Assembly: GCA_963969495.1 (NCBI GenBank)
Contig: OZ018337.1
Coordinates: forward strand, 79,594,648-79,658,647
Reading direction: 5' to 3'
Source of the DNA: Ceratothoa steindachneri
Taxonomy: Eukaryota > Arthropoda > Malacostraca > Isopoda > Cymothoidae
Length of the DNA: 64,000 bases
The position numbers and the translations under genes were made by a program. Below, in pieces: positions 22,791 to 33,610 of the stretch (the first letter of the stretch is position 1; every line of letters starts with the position of its first letter). The notes beneath the pieces are model-generated. The model was not told the DNA's origin. It worked only from the letters and a program-made list of their open reading frames with translations, and searched no databases.

Positions 22791-23088
22791 TAGAGATTCA
22801 ATAATATCTGAGGCTATTTATAATATTGTGTCCCCTAAATAGTACACATAATAAACCTTTTAATTTGAATGAGCATCGTCCCATCCTCAGCAGAGAGAAA
22901 GAATAACAAGGTTCACCAAAATGGCCAGCAATCCGCCGAAAGAGAACTACATAAATATTTAGGATTATTAATAATATTTACTTTTTTTTATCTAAATTAT
23001 GAGATATTATTGCCAATAAAAGAGTTTTGTTTCATGATGTTATAAGCCCCCACGATTTGATTTGCTTCAACATCTTTAATCAACATCA
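22791..23088. other. Unassigned AT-rich spacer
   Basis: Nothing recognised. Confidence 0.4.
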
Positions 23089-23459
23089 TGACTAACTCTA
23101 TAATTTAAGAAGGGGATTTTTTTGACGATTTGAATAATAATTTCATCTTAGTTTGGTTATGACTTATGTTTTTTATCAATGTTATTTCTATTAATTATTT
23201 TATAATATAAAAAAAAAATGGTGAACTTCAGAAAATTTATTTTTATATATCTTCTATAACTTTATATTTTAAGCAACGTGGTATTTTGAAAGGGGGGAAA
23301 TTTAGTTTATAGTTCCTTTTTAAAATTATTATAATTGGCGAAGTTCAGAAAATTTATAAAAATTTAACCATGGCTGCTTTTTTTTAGATTTTAAATTTTA
23401 ATCTTAGCAGCGAAGCGCAAGTTCCCCTCGTATATGGGAGTAGTGAAGTCATTGCCTGG
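23089..23459 (+). mobile_element. Helitron-like repeat, copy 4
   Basis: Starts (A)TGACTAACTCTATAATTT, one base off the family start, and carries the AAATTTAGTTTATAGTTCC block and the ACCATGGCTGC core. It ends ATTGCCTGG followed by T. CTGG fits the CTRR terminus. The 3' hairpin is degraded in this copy (AGTGAAGTCATTG). Confidence 0.6.
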
Positions 23460-24100
23460 TCTTAATAATAAACCTAGATTTTTTTTTAACTCAATATTAT
23501 GATCCTAGATTTTTTTAACTCAATATTAGGATCCCAGTTTTCCTTATATCTCAAAAGAGTGCTGTAACGGCTACCCATTGGAGATCGGTGTGACAGATTT
23601 CTTAGAACTACTACTTGGACGACGGCTAGAAAGACACTGACCTAACGTACACGAGATGGAACTGAAGATAGTTGCGATGGAAATATTCTCATTTATCTCT
23701 ACAATTTTTCTAATAAATGCTTATCTGCTGATAATTTTTGTTTAATTCATCCAAATTTGCATAAACTTTACCCATACGTTGTTAATTCTTTCAGATTATA
23801 GTACACCAAATTTGGAATCCTTGGATTCCAAGGAAAATGTGATAAAATAAAGGAGTTCTGATATTTTTTTATTCTACTGCATTAATTTGACATCAATTAC
23901 TTAGATGTGAGAAAGTTTACACAATTTATTAAATAAAAAGAGAAAATTGTATTTTCGAAATGAGGTTAATAAGATAAGGGAAAATTAGAAAGGGTCCACA
24001 AGGAAGACAGTTTGAGGGCGAGGGATCGAAAGTGGACCATTTTTGGCGACTTCCTCGAAGGGGAAGAACTCGCTGCAATCAACTGGTACACTAATACTAG
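23460..24100. other. Unassigned stretch
   Basis: AT-rich with no recognised coding. ATCCTAGATTTTTTTTAACT-like sequence is locally duplicated at about 23470-23530. Confidence 0.35.
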
Positions 24101-24410
24101 GCTACCAAAATAAACAAAAGCAAATCCAATAAAAAGAATAAAAAAAAAATCAAAACCAAGAAGAGAGATTTCTGCGTCAGTGGGAGACCCGCCTACCCGT
24201 GACGCAGGAGTATGTGACCTACACCAAAGAGAGGCAAATAAAATGGAGGGGGCCAAACTCCTCCAAGAAGTAAAATATTCCACAATTTTGTGTGCACGAA
24301 CTCATCACGAATACAAAGGACAAGCGGTAGCGATCCTGCTCGTCCCAGTAACAGGAAGGGTAACGTGCGGGAAGATTTCCCAGAATGGGACATTCAACAA
24401 AATTATAGTA

Positions 24411-25811
24411 TTAGGTTGAGGAATAAGTTTTTGCGTGTTTTTTAATGTTGTGTTGATTTAAGTTTTGTTGACGTGATTTGTGCACATATTAAGAAACGAT
24501 AATAAATAATGAGAGAAAAAAAATTGCAAAGGTTAGGCTACTTCTCTTAACAATGTAGACTAATAGGCTTTTGCTTAGGCTACGTCTTGAAGTTGAGTAA
24601 TAAGTCATAGCGGTTTATTTAAAAGTTGTGTTAATTTAATTTTTGTTCTGTAACCTCAAAATGGAATGTCAAGTTGAAAGAAAGGCGCATTTTCGACACT
24701 TGTTGTTATTCATTTTCAATCGAGACCGGAACAATGCAAACGCAGCCAAAGCTCGTCGCGATATTTGTGCTGTGCACGGAGAAAATGCTTTATCAGAAAG
24801 GATAGCTCAATGGTGGTTTTCCAGTTTCAAAAACGGTCATTTAAATCTTAATGACGAAAAAGGTTCTGGTCGCCCCATTAAGTTGGATGAAGATCGATTG
24901 AACGACCTTCTTTATGAAAATCCTCGTCAATCGACTAGAGAATTAGCTGTACAATTCGCGTGTGATCAGAAAACTGTAGAGAATCACCTTCATTCGATGG
25001 GAAGAGTTCAAAAACTCGGTGCATGGGTTCCGCACGCTTTGAGCGAAAGCAACATACTTCAACGCTCCACGATTGCCGCGGGTTTGCTTGCTTGTTACAA
25101 GACTACTCGTGGATATAAGGACAGATTTCTTCACCGCATCATCACTGGCGACGAAAAGTGGTGTGTTTATGTCAATATGAACCATCGAAAACAATGGTTA
25201 GCCCCAATAAAAAACCACTTCCGCGATTAAAGCAAAGACTTCATCCACGAAAGGCGATATTGTGTGTGTGGTGAGATTGTTAAAGCATCATTCTTTATGA
25301 GCTCCTTGCGAACAATGAGATTGTCAATGCAGAACTCTACGGTCAAAAAATGTATCGATTCGCCGAAGCTATTCTGAAAAGCGACCTCATCGACGTTATG
25401 GAGTCCTTCTGCAACACAGCAATGCTCGTCCTCACATTACTAATATGATAAAAGACGCCATCCAAACGCTTAATTGGGAAATCCTGCCGCATCCTCCATA
25501 TTCGCCAGACTTTGCTCCATCGGATTTCCATCTGTTCCGATCGCTCTCCAACAATTTGTGTGGCTTTTCGTTCAATACTGATGAGGAATTAAGAACCTGG
25601 TTAGACGAATTTTCCAGTCAAAATCCAGAGATTTTTATTGCAAAGGCATCGAAAAACTAGTTGAACGTTGAGAAGAAGTCGAAAATAACAACAGAGAATA
25701 CATTATTGATTAAATTGCATATTTTTATTAATTAAAAATGAAGTTTTTCTAAAATTGTTAATGGTAATGAATAAATTTGATAAAACCGCAAGAACTTATT
25801 TCTCAACCCAA
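24411..25811 (+). mobile_element. mariner element with both terminal repeats
   Basis: A complete-length (1401 bp) mariner. The ends are inverted repeats TTAGGTTGAGGAATAAGTTT... and, read from the right, TTGGGTTGAGAAATAAGTTC..., agreeing at about 22 of the first 25 bases. TA lies on both sides (24409-24410 and 25812-25813). It sits inside a minus-strand LINE that resumes on the far side. Confidence 0.93.
24661..25700 (+). pseudogene. mariner transposase, frameshifted
   Basis: DDE/D cut-and-paste transposase that binds the element's inverted repeats and inserts at TA. The N-terminal 190 codons are open: helix-turn-helix blocks with IAQWWFSSFKNGHLNL, the SGRPIKLDED linker, TRELAVQFACDQKTVENHL, and the first catalytic region RIITGDEKWCVYVN (mariner consensus TGDEKW). 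The frame breaks near 25230. The next segment reads LHPRKAILCVWWD and IVNAELYGQ in another frame, and the last, PHPPYSPDFAPSDFHLF (25491 on), holds the third catalytic Asp of the mariner D,D34D set. The middle catalytic Asp segment (HQDNARPH in relatives) is worn to NTAMLVLTLL-like sequence. Inactive. Confidence 0.9.
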
Positions 25812-26935
25812 TAGATAATCTGGGGTACAACACAGTTGTCCAAGTAATGTGTAGGAATGTGCCTAATTCGAAGACGAGAGAAAGCGACCTGAAGCCATCG
25901 CGTCATTTGGGGGTAGGTCCACGTGATCAGTCGCGGCACTATGGCACGCAACAGGAAGTTCTCGGCCATCTCCCAGCTTATTTCCCAAGTACGGAACGAA
26001 GAATATTCGTAGAGCGGGTAAAAGAAACCCGAAGGCTGCGAATATGAGTATCTCAGCTGAGGCATCAGTCGAAAACAAGACCAAGGAAAAGGTGCGAATG
26101 CACCACTGCTAGGCAAGCCCCATAAAGGAACACGTCCGGGTTTAGGAGGAGCCGTCGATGGAGGCAGATGTATAATACCTTAGTCGTGGCCAAGGAAAAG
26201 CGAAACCTGTGTGCTTCGGCATAGCGAGAGATATATTCCTTGTCTGTGGAGGCGATGCTCTAAGTTTGCATCTTGGCTGCATCAAAAGAGATCGAAAGGT
26301 CATCTACGTAGAGCGTAGAATGAACATCTTACTTCAGCAGCGAGATGATACCGTTGATGCTTGGGGCAAAGAGTTGGGCTGAGGACACTTTCCTGTGGGG
26401 CGCCCTCTTTCTTTCATATTGGCCTAAAAAGAGTTCACTCAACCCGTACATGAAGTCGACGATCTGGCAGAAATTCAAAATTGGGAGGTGTACATCCGCC
26501 TCCATCGTATCGTCATGAGGTATCATAGGCCTTGTCTACGAGAAAAAAAAACTCGCAGATTGCGTTTATTCAGTCAGAACCTAGTATTCGACGTGGAATG
26601 GAACTCATGGAAACCAAACGGTGCGGAAGACATGTGGCCTCCGCTCACCAGGAAGAAAGGAACTCGGCAACCGTGCCTCGACGCTGCGTAAGTACCCTGC
26701 CTCGAACTCGGATGACGGTTGAATGTACGAAAATTATGTGTATTCATAATGCGAAACACTCGTTAACGAAACAATTTTTGCCATAGGAATCAATGTAAAA
26801 TACGATAATGCATCTTATGCTTAAAGAAAATACCACCAGATAATTTGTAATAATATCTTAAATCGTTTTTTAGATTATTAACGCGTAAACTAATAAAGAG
26901 TATTAATATAAATCAACCTGAGAAAGAATAAATAA

Positions 26936-27426
26936 TTAGTAAAATAAATACTGTTGTAACTTACGAAAAAAGAAGGTAGCTCCTGGCGCAAGGGAGTTGT
27001 AGACGGGAAGGGGAGGATTATTGGCGTGAAGGAGGATACCGGTTTTTCTTTTAAACTTCTCAAACCATCCACGGGTTGCCCAAAATGCTCCTTCTTCGTC
27101 CGTCGATGCTCCTGGCGTTTTCTTAACGAGGTCGGCGAAAATCATTTTCACCTTCTCACAAATGATGCTCTTTAATATTTTCACCTTGCATTTGGTTCTC
27201 GTTGATCCATATGAGAAACAACCTTTCAACATCAATAATACGTGGCCGCTGCATAGATATTCTAGTCACTCCCTTTGAAGCATTTATCTCTTCAATCTTG
27301 TCCTTGTCTTGAGGAGAGCGCAAATTGTTGATGTAGTCCGATTGTATGTGCGTGCTAGGTCAGCTACTCTCACACCTCGTTCTCGCTTTTCAATGATTTC
27401 ACTTCAACGGTGATTCTTCTTCTCAT
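26936..27426 (-). pseudogene. pogo/Tigger (CENP-B-like) transposase N-terminal fragment
   Basis: The minus strand opens with MRRRITVEVKS at 27426, the start of a Tigger-type DNA-binding domain. A DLARTYNR-type psq block can be seen in shifted frames. It continues at 27235 downward with the CENP-B HTH segment ICEKVKMIFADLVKKTPG, then RGWFEKFKRKTGI, the signature that precedes the DDE domain in Tigger and jerky-like proteins. The DDE catalytic domain is missing. Confidence 0.75.
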
Positions 27427-27429
27427 ATC

Positions 27430-28078
27430 ACTGTTTTCTTCGGCAACATTATTGCAAAGGTTATTAAACCTTACACTAAAAAAATTACAAATAATGCGTC
27501 TGAACACAAGCTTGGTAAATGTACGATCACTAGCGAAACTAAGATGCTGCCGGAACGAGCGCTAAACACAGACTGATAGCCGAGAAGCAGACGGGATCCA
27601 GTCAAGAGTAAAATACAAGGGACCTGGCGTTGTCTCCTCATGACTCGTGACTCGCTTAGTAGAAAGAAGCCTTCACGTCAGGCATACGAATCACCGTAAA
27701 AATGTGCCTGTTCAATTTTAGTTTTGTTCGTTATGCGAAAGGTCGCTCGTTAATCGAGTCCTTTTTTTTTATTTGCTTGACAGTACTTCAGGTAAATACG
27801 CCTACCACACTTCGTTCGGCCGAAGTAGGGGCAGCAGTCGCACCTATGTGAAAGTGGCACGAATGCCTTCAAGCGGTAGTGATACCAACCGGCAGGCATC
27901 GATTCTTGGAGCCTTTCGCGATCGTTTTTGAAGAAGAGTGTAGGGTTAGATCTCGGGCTCTTGACTCCTTCTAGGCTAGCCAGCTCTTTAGTGACGTTTT
28001 CGAAATAAAGAATCCAGGATACGACATCGTATCTTGCTGAGGCGGTGCATCCTCTGCTTTGCCATGTTCATGGCGGGC
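27430..28078. other. Unassigned GC-richer stretch
   Basis: I see no known motif. The base composition is less AT-rich than the flanks, like the next 900 bp. Confidence 0.3.
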
Positions 28079-28444
28079 CTATGGAAAAGAAAAGAGGCCC
28101 GTCATCAAGTGGTGAGTCTTTGGAGGAAACTGTTTGAAAGGAAGTAAGAGGGAAATCTCGGACCTTGTGACAATTGGAGAGATGGAAGCACCCTCTCCGC
28201 TAAGAGAATCTTGTAGAGGTGGGGCTGAAAAGGTATGTGGGTGCCTGGAACTAGACAAAAGTCTCCCGAAGGCAACTCTGCACAATGAGTTAAAGTGAAG
28301 CTCCCGAACCTTATCAATTGGAGAAGGGAAAACACCTTCTCCGCTTGGATAAAATTGGAGAGAGCCCTTAAGACAGCAAAGGAAGGGGTGGGGCACCTCC
28401 TTATAAGAAGCGAAGTGTCGTAGGTTGATGTTAGAACCTAACAT
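28079..28444 (-). other. Unassigned ORF over an internal duplication
   Basis: A 121-codon minus-strand frame contains two related modules of about 48 residues. One reads SGEGVFPSPIDKVRELHF, the other SGEGASISPIVTRSEISL. At the DNA level the copies are ACAATTGGAGAGATGGAAGC (near 28170) and TCAATTGGAGAAGGGAAAAC (near 28314), offset by about 146 bp. I do not recognise a protein family. The duplication may be non-coding DNA that happens to stay open. Confidence 0.35.
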
Positions 28445-28559
28445 ATTTCAAAATTCCTGAGCCCAAGAGAGAAAGGTCTATGAACGAATTAGTCCGCTAT
28501 GAGTGTGGGTAAAATTATAAATACAAATTAGTGTGCAATTAAGTTTCAGATTGTAGTTT

Positions 28560-28800
28560 TAGCCCCCGCCCTCCTTCAAAAGACCCTGAGAGTGGCCGAA
28601 CCCTTCGCCCGGGTAGCAATCGACCTAATAGGCCCTATTCGTCCCCGGTCAAGCAAGGGACAGGAAGATGGCAGATACTCGCGGATACTCGGGACACAGG
28701 CGGTTACTTACTGCTGTCCAAGTCCGGCGTCGGACGTTTTATAGGGGTGAGACGGAGGGACGTTTCCCCGCGCCCGAAGGGGGAGGGTTCTATTCGACAG
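28560..28800 (+). pseudogene. Gypsy-type integrase scrap
   Basis: The plus strand reads AEPFARVAIDLIGPIRPRSS (about 28598-28657), the conserved start of the integrase catalytic core of Gypsy/Ty3 elements (first Asp of the DDE triad in DLIGP), followed by worn sequence with YSRILGTQAVT. GC-rich DNA follows to about 28960. No LTR is visible. Confidence 0.6.
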
Positions 28801-28960
28801 ACGCTTCGCCGAGCTAAGTGGACTTTGCCCGGTTCACGCCGTCGCAGGATAATCCCCAGCGGGACCCTTTGTGTTCTTAAGCACAGCTTAGGCTTCCGCG
28901 AAGTCGGGCCTCCAGCCCGTCACGGCCTTCTCGATTTTGCACCTCGTTAGTGTAGAACTT

Positions 28961-29600
28961 AAGGCAGCAATCGCAATGCAGACCCGAATTTGGATTTCAA
29001 TCAACACTCCAACCATACACATTATCTAATTTTCGTTTCTTTTAATTAAATCTCCAATCACTGAAGGGGCCTCACGTGATCTCCATACACTGTTTGATTA
29101 TTGGCGTCATTGCATAAAAATGAAGGATATTTTCCTGTGTGAAAATTTTTTTTGCTATGACATAATATTGGATTATTTGCCCAGTCGATCTGGAATTGAT
29201 TTTAGGAACTAATCAAAGGTCAGGTCTCTTTTCACCAATATAACCTCAAGAATTTCAAAGACAAAGCCTATTAAACATTTGATACAGGATTAAATCTCAT
29301 TTATTCACTCGTGTCTATTAATTAACGAATCCCATGGAACAACATAATGAAACAAAGGTAGAAAACATTTATACTAATTTTCAAATTAGAATATTAACAG
29401 GTGTCCAATAAATTTCGTCCGTTTCTTCAACCTACATTGTTAAATTAAAACAAATTAAACAATTTAATTTGTTCTACAAAGTAGTTTGCATCCGTTTCAG
29501 AGATAAATTTCCAACAAACTGTTCAATAAAACTCTTTAGGGTGAAGCAAGAAAATGTTGATGTCTCCTTTCAATTAAGAACCAACGGTGGATGTTTTCGA
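28961..29600. other. Unassigned AT-rich stretch
   Basis: Nothing recognised. Confidence 0.35.
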
Positions 29601-29601
29601 G

Positions 29602-30032
29602 TAAGTTTTGGTAAATATGTAGATTAGCGACTCGGCCGAAAGAGTGTTTTTTTGGTCAATATTTTCGTTCACCCCGGAATATTCATGGGCGTTTGAGTCG
29701 TCTGACGTCAGACCCCACCCCCACCCCCATTATAATTCGCAAAACGATTAAAGGCGCTGACATGATTTGGTTAAATCATCCACCTCTGTAAACGTTAGCA
29801 CATTAGTCTATAAACAATTAGGATTATATACTGGGGGGCTGTGCCCCTTAGACCCCTCCCCCAATTTAATGAAACTCAGGATCATCGTGGTGTGGTCTCC
29901 CCATTGTGTTTACCCCCACACGATCCGTCCCCTTAAATATACTCCAAAAACGTGAATCATTTTGGAACACGGACGAAATAGTATGTCCCATCGTTCGAGT
30001 CGCTATTCCACATATTTACCTAAGTTTGGAAT
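29602..30032. mobile_element. Foldback/MITE-like element
   Basis: The left arm GGTAAATATGTAGATTAGCG ACTCG (29614-29638) recurs inverted at the right as CGAGTCGCTATTCCACATAT TTACC (29996-30020), pairing in about 22 of 25 positions, with weaker pairing outward. The interior holds a (CCCCCA)-rich tract at about 29712-29730 and a GGGGGCTGTGCCCC motif at about 29835. It is too short to code for anything. Exact ends and a target duplication were not resolved. Confidence 0.5.
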
Positions 30033-30040
30033 TTTTCGCA

Positions 30041-30539
30041 GTTGTGCAACGTATAATTCACATTTGTTCTTTATAAAACAAGATTTTCAATGGAGGATTC
30101 TATAATAAGGATTCACTCGAAAAAAGACTAACAGTTATTTTTGCTTCAAAGCCTAAGGATTTTTATTTAAGAGGCATCAATAAACTTTTATTGGTTGGGA
30201 AATTATTTAGAAAACAGGTGGGATTTATTTGGGCGAATAAATTCTATTGCTTAAACTGTATTTTCATTTTTCCACATAATAGTTTTTTTTAAGACAACAG
30301 GCGAGCGAAGTTAAGCTACAAGTTGAGTGGTTGGTGGTTGGATGGAATAACAATTCACAGTAACGTCTCCATACACTGTAGTGCCACTCGCTCCCGATTC
30401 CACGTTGACTTGTAGGTCATCATTCTACCTTCGCTGGTTTTGCTGAATGACCCTCTGGTCAACTTCCTGTACGGGAGGATTATCTAGTGCGCCTTTTTTT
30501 AAGTTCAATTAGTTCATTTTTTCAATATTATGTTCAATC
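30041..30539. other. Unassigned spacer
   Basis: Nothing recognised. It probably includes the 3' UTR side of the LINE that follows. Confidence 0.3.
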
Positions 30540-31428
30540 ATAATATAATCTTACTAGAAGTTAGACTTTATACTCTGGTCTGATTGTCTGAGTTTCTAGG
30601 TCATATGCTTTAACAAAAAGGTGTTTTTAGTTTTTTCTTGAATTTCATCCTATTCAATTCTCCCGTAAGGAAAGCAGGCAGACTATTATACAGCTAAAGT
30701 GCACCATATTGTAAAGTTCTTTCCCGTAGCTGTTATTCACTCTTGGAATAAATAATTTCAATCTAGTTTCTCTGATGTTTTCACCACCTCTATTCACTAT
30801 TAGCTTGGATATTAGGTAGGTAGGTTCTCCAGTTTTCAATGTGTTTGTGAGTCATGCAACATATCTTATAGGTTATTCTAGCCTTGATTGGAAGCATTGG
30901 CAAGTTTATGAGTGATGTAGTCACCCTTTCCTCTCTCACAGTTATGCCATGAATAAGTCTTGCTGACTTGTTGCGAATCAGCTGCAGTTTTCGAAGTAAG
31001 TATTTTGTTAAGTGTAAATATAAAGAATTACAATAATCTACCCTAATAATTACTTGTTTACTATTAGCATTTTTATACGTTTAGTACTCAAATATTTTCC
31101 GATAAAAAATATGTTTCTCAGTTGATAATTGTAACTTTTAATGACTGTTGATTTGTTTTTGTATAGTTAGATTCTCATCTAGCATGATGCCAAGGTCCCT
31201 GAATACATTTTTTCTAATTAATTCAAAATTGTTAATGATTATCGTTTTCAGATTTTGAGTGTTCTTCAATCTTCGGAGTTTCTTCTTCGGACCACAAATC
31301 ATGAGTTTTGTTTTATCTTCATTAAGTTTTTGGAATTAATATTTTAACCGTTTGATCTTCATTAAGTTTACAACTTGCCTGATACTAACATTTACCACGT
31401 CCAGATTTTTTAACTCAAATTGATGGTA

Positions 31429-32360
31429 CGAGGGGAGGTCAATAAGTTTTGCAATTCGGATATAAGGAAACGAAATATGAGGAAAAGTGTTTTATTATTT
31501 TTCAATATAACTACCCTCGACTTCAATGCACTTGCGCCACTTGTCCCTGAAGCTTCGAATTCCCGACAACCAGAAATCTCCCGACTGCTGTTTAATCCAC
31601 TCCTGGACGGCGAGCTGCACATCTTCATCGTCCCCAAACCGGCGTCCACGCAGTGCAGCCTTGAGCTGGCGGAATAAAAAGTAGTCGCTAGTGGCCAGAT
31701 CTAGGTTGTAGGGGGGATGGTTGAGCTTCTCGAGTCCGCACTCGCGCAGGGCAGCTTGTGCAACTCTGGTCTTGTGAACTTTGACGACGTTGAAGTCGAT
31801 CATGGGGCGTGAGGTTTCTAGGGACCCAACGGGCAGAGACCTTGGTCATGGCCAAATTGTCGTGGATGATGTTGATAACAATTCCATGTGATATTCCAAG
31901 TTTTCGCTCGATTTCTTTGACCTTCACCCGTCGATTTTCAAGGATCATCCTCTCCACACGGGCCACATTGTCCTCGTTGGTCACGTCTAACGGGCGTCCT
32001 GGATGGGGGTCATTTTCAAGGGACTCACGACTATGGCGGAACTCCCTATTCCAGCGAGCAATGGTAGCATAGGAAGGGGCGGTGTCTGTGTACACTGCAA
32101 CCATGCGTTCATGGTTCTCTTTTGCATTCTTGCCTTCCTTGGTCAAAAATTTGATCACTGCGCGGTGCTCAACCTTCTCCATTATTGAAAAATTTGTGAT
32201 TGACGATCTGCGATTAGCTACTGCTTCTTAAATAGACGAGGCCGGAGCGTGCGGCTGCAGGTCCTGAGTTGTCATAACTTGTCCTAACACCCCCACAAAC
32301 AGCCATCTCCCTTCCTCTGTTTTGCCCAGCCGATTCGCAAAACTTATTGACCGCCCCTTG
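31429..32360 (-). mobile_element. Internally deleted mariner inside the LINE
   Basis: The ends are inverted repeats CGAGGGGAGGTCAATAAGTT (left) and CAAGGGGCGGTCAATAAGTT (right, reverse complement), with TA at 31427-31428 and 32361-32362. Its length is 932 bp against about 1.3 kb for the family. The element interrupts the LINE open reading at SHRITY. Confidence 0.93.
31495..32182 (-). pseudogene. mariner transposase with central deletion
   Basis: N-terminal part at 32182 downward: MEKVEHRAVIKFLTKEGKNA, the HTH with TIARWNREFRHSRESLEND, HPGRPLDVTNEDNVARVERM, LGISHGIVINIIHDNLAMTK, ending in RWVPRNLTPHD (SARWVPR is the usual mariner mid-linker). Sequence then jumps, with a frame change, to the end of the catalytic domain: VHKTRVAQAALRECGLEKL, HPPYNLDLATSDYFLF (the third Asp box, usually HPPYSPDLAPSD) and a tail to GSYIEK. 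Roughly 115-120 residues containing the first catalytic Asp are missing, so it cannot transpose unaided. The mariner scrap at 2669-2764 belongs to the same family. Confidence 0.9.
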
Positions 32361-33610
32361 TAAGTGATACGATGGCTTTGAAAGAGCTCCGTCAACTTAC
32401 TTATATAGGTGTTAAAGAGAATCGGTTCGAGGACTGATCCCTGAGGGACCACTTGCTTGAGTACTTTTTGGATGGAACATTCATTAATTATTAATATGAA
32501 TTTTAAATAATTTATTTTTCAGAAGAGATGACATCCATTGAAGAGCTCCATCTCTCACTCCAATTTCTTTTAGGTCTTCAATGTGAATTCGATGGACCAC
32601 CGTATCAAATGCCGCAGACAAAGGTCTAGCATGAACAACAGTGCAGTGCTCCCTTCATCTAAACCTATTAGAAAATCATTAAGTACTGCTGACAGACAAG
32701 TTTCTGTTGAATAGTTTGTTCTATATGCAGAATGGTTAGGCGGAATTGTATTGGTGTCCGATAAGAAAACATTAAATTGTGCTAGGATTGATTTTTCAAT
32801 TAACTTGAAAAGAAAAAATACGTTTGACACAGGCCTATAGGCTTTGTTCTCATGGGCAGAACCTTTTCCTTAATACTTCCAGTAATATCATTTAAAACAT
32901 TGTTAAACTTTTTACCATCTGCACTCAGTGATTCTAATTTCCTATTACAATAATCCTTTTTGGTCCAATGGAGTAGACGGTTAACACGATTTTGAGCCGC
33001 AGTTCTGTCAGTTTCGGATCTTGTTCGTCGCCACACTAACTCTAGTCTCCGCCTTAATCTGCGAGTCTCTCTAATATCTTGGTCAACCCAGTTCATGTTT
33101 TGATTTTTATTAATTTTCTTAGGTCTAACAGGGCAGAACAAGTTGTATTTTTTAGAGAATATTAAGTTGAGTTGACTATTAAAACAGTTTGTACATTGCC
33201 TAATTGTAATATTTTGTAAATTAGAGCACTGACGTGAAGATTCTTAAGCTAGCTCAAGTTCTTTGGAGCACATGTCGATAAAGTAACCAGGAGAAAAAGT
33301 TTTCTTGCATCTATATAAAATAATTGAATTTTCTTCTCTTCTTCTAGATACCATAATCCCAAAACCAATTAAATAATGCACAGTAGAAAAATAATCTTCA
33401 ACATCAAAATTTGTCAAAAAAGGAACAATCTTTGTCACTCATTACTAAGTCAAGAGTATGGCCTGTTCGTGCCTTGGACAAAGACGTGGGAACAGGTTGA
33501 CATCTCTTTTAGCATGAAAGGTTTCTGGGAAGCTGGCACTCTTGGGGCAGTAGTCCTAACTTCGGTTATCACACGTACCAAATTGTGTACGTATGAAGCA
33601 GGATCGAGAT

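Larger units (their letters stand above)
24130..26760 (-). pseudogene. Jockey-like LINE, minus strand, split by a mariner insertion
   Basis: Reading down the minus strand: RT start region with FFLVDKAYDT (near 26545-26515); HRKVSSAQLFAPSINGIIS (near 26400-26340), a worn form of the GVPQGSVLS...A.NGI block; the catalytic YVDDLSISFDA (near 26305-26275); EAHRFRFS; then, past a gap, SRLRIRHIPTHYLDN (near 25880-25835), the conserved post-RNase H segment. The frame then meets the mariner at 25811. Past the mariner, below 24411, it resumes with VECPILGNLPARYPSCYW and FLEEFGPLHFI, matching the tail at 12525-12905. The two flanks make one LINE when the mariner is removed. Stops and frameshifts show it is dead. 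Confidence 0.83.
30540..33610 (-). pseudogene. CR1/Jockey-like LINE, minus strand, split by a mariner
   Basis: From the 5' side (high coordinate): an endonuclease tail with KIVPFLTNFDVEDYFSTV (about 33435-33380); a basic linker with MNWVDQDIRETRRLRRRLE and RLLHWTKKDYCNRKLESLS (33090-32930); RT blocks IEKSILAQFNVFL, NHSAYRTNYSTETCLSAVLN and ALLFMLDLCL (32795-32620); then VPQGSVLEPILFNTYISKL (about 32449-32395), stopping at SHRITY. Past the mariner the protein resumes with KLNEDKTKLMICGPKKKL (about 31320-31265), IMLDENLTIQKQI and the C terminus YLISKLIVNRGGENIRETR...NSYGKELYN (30820-30710). The catalytic (Y)ADD box is not seen, and its place coincides with the insertion. Many stops and shifts. 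Confidence 0.87.

Noticed and set aside
25796..26116. A 106-codon minus-strand frame taken as a separate gene
   Set aside because: Its meaningful part (SRLRIRHIPTHYLDN) belongs to the LINE C-terminal region; the rest is a shifted frame.
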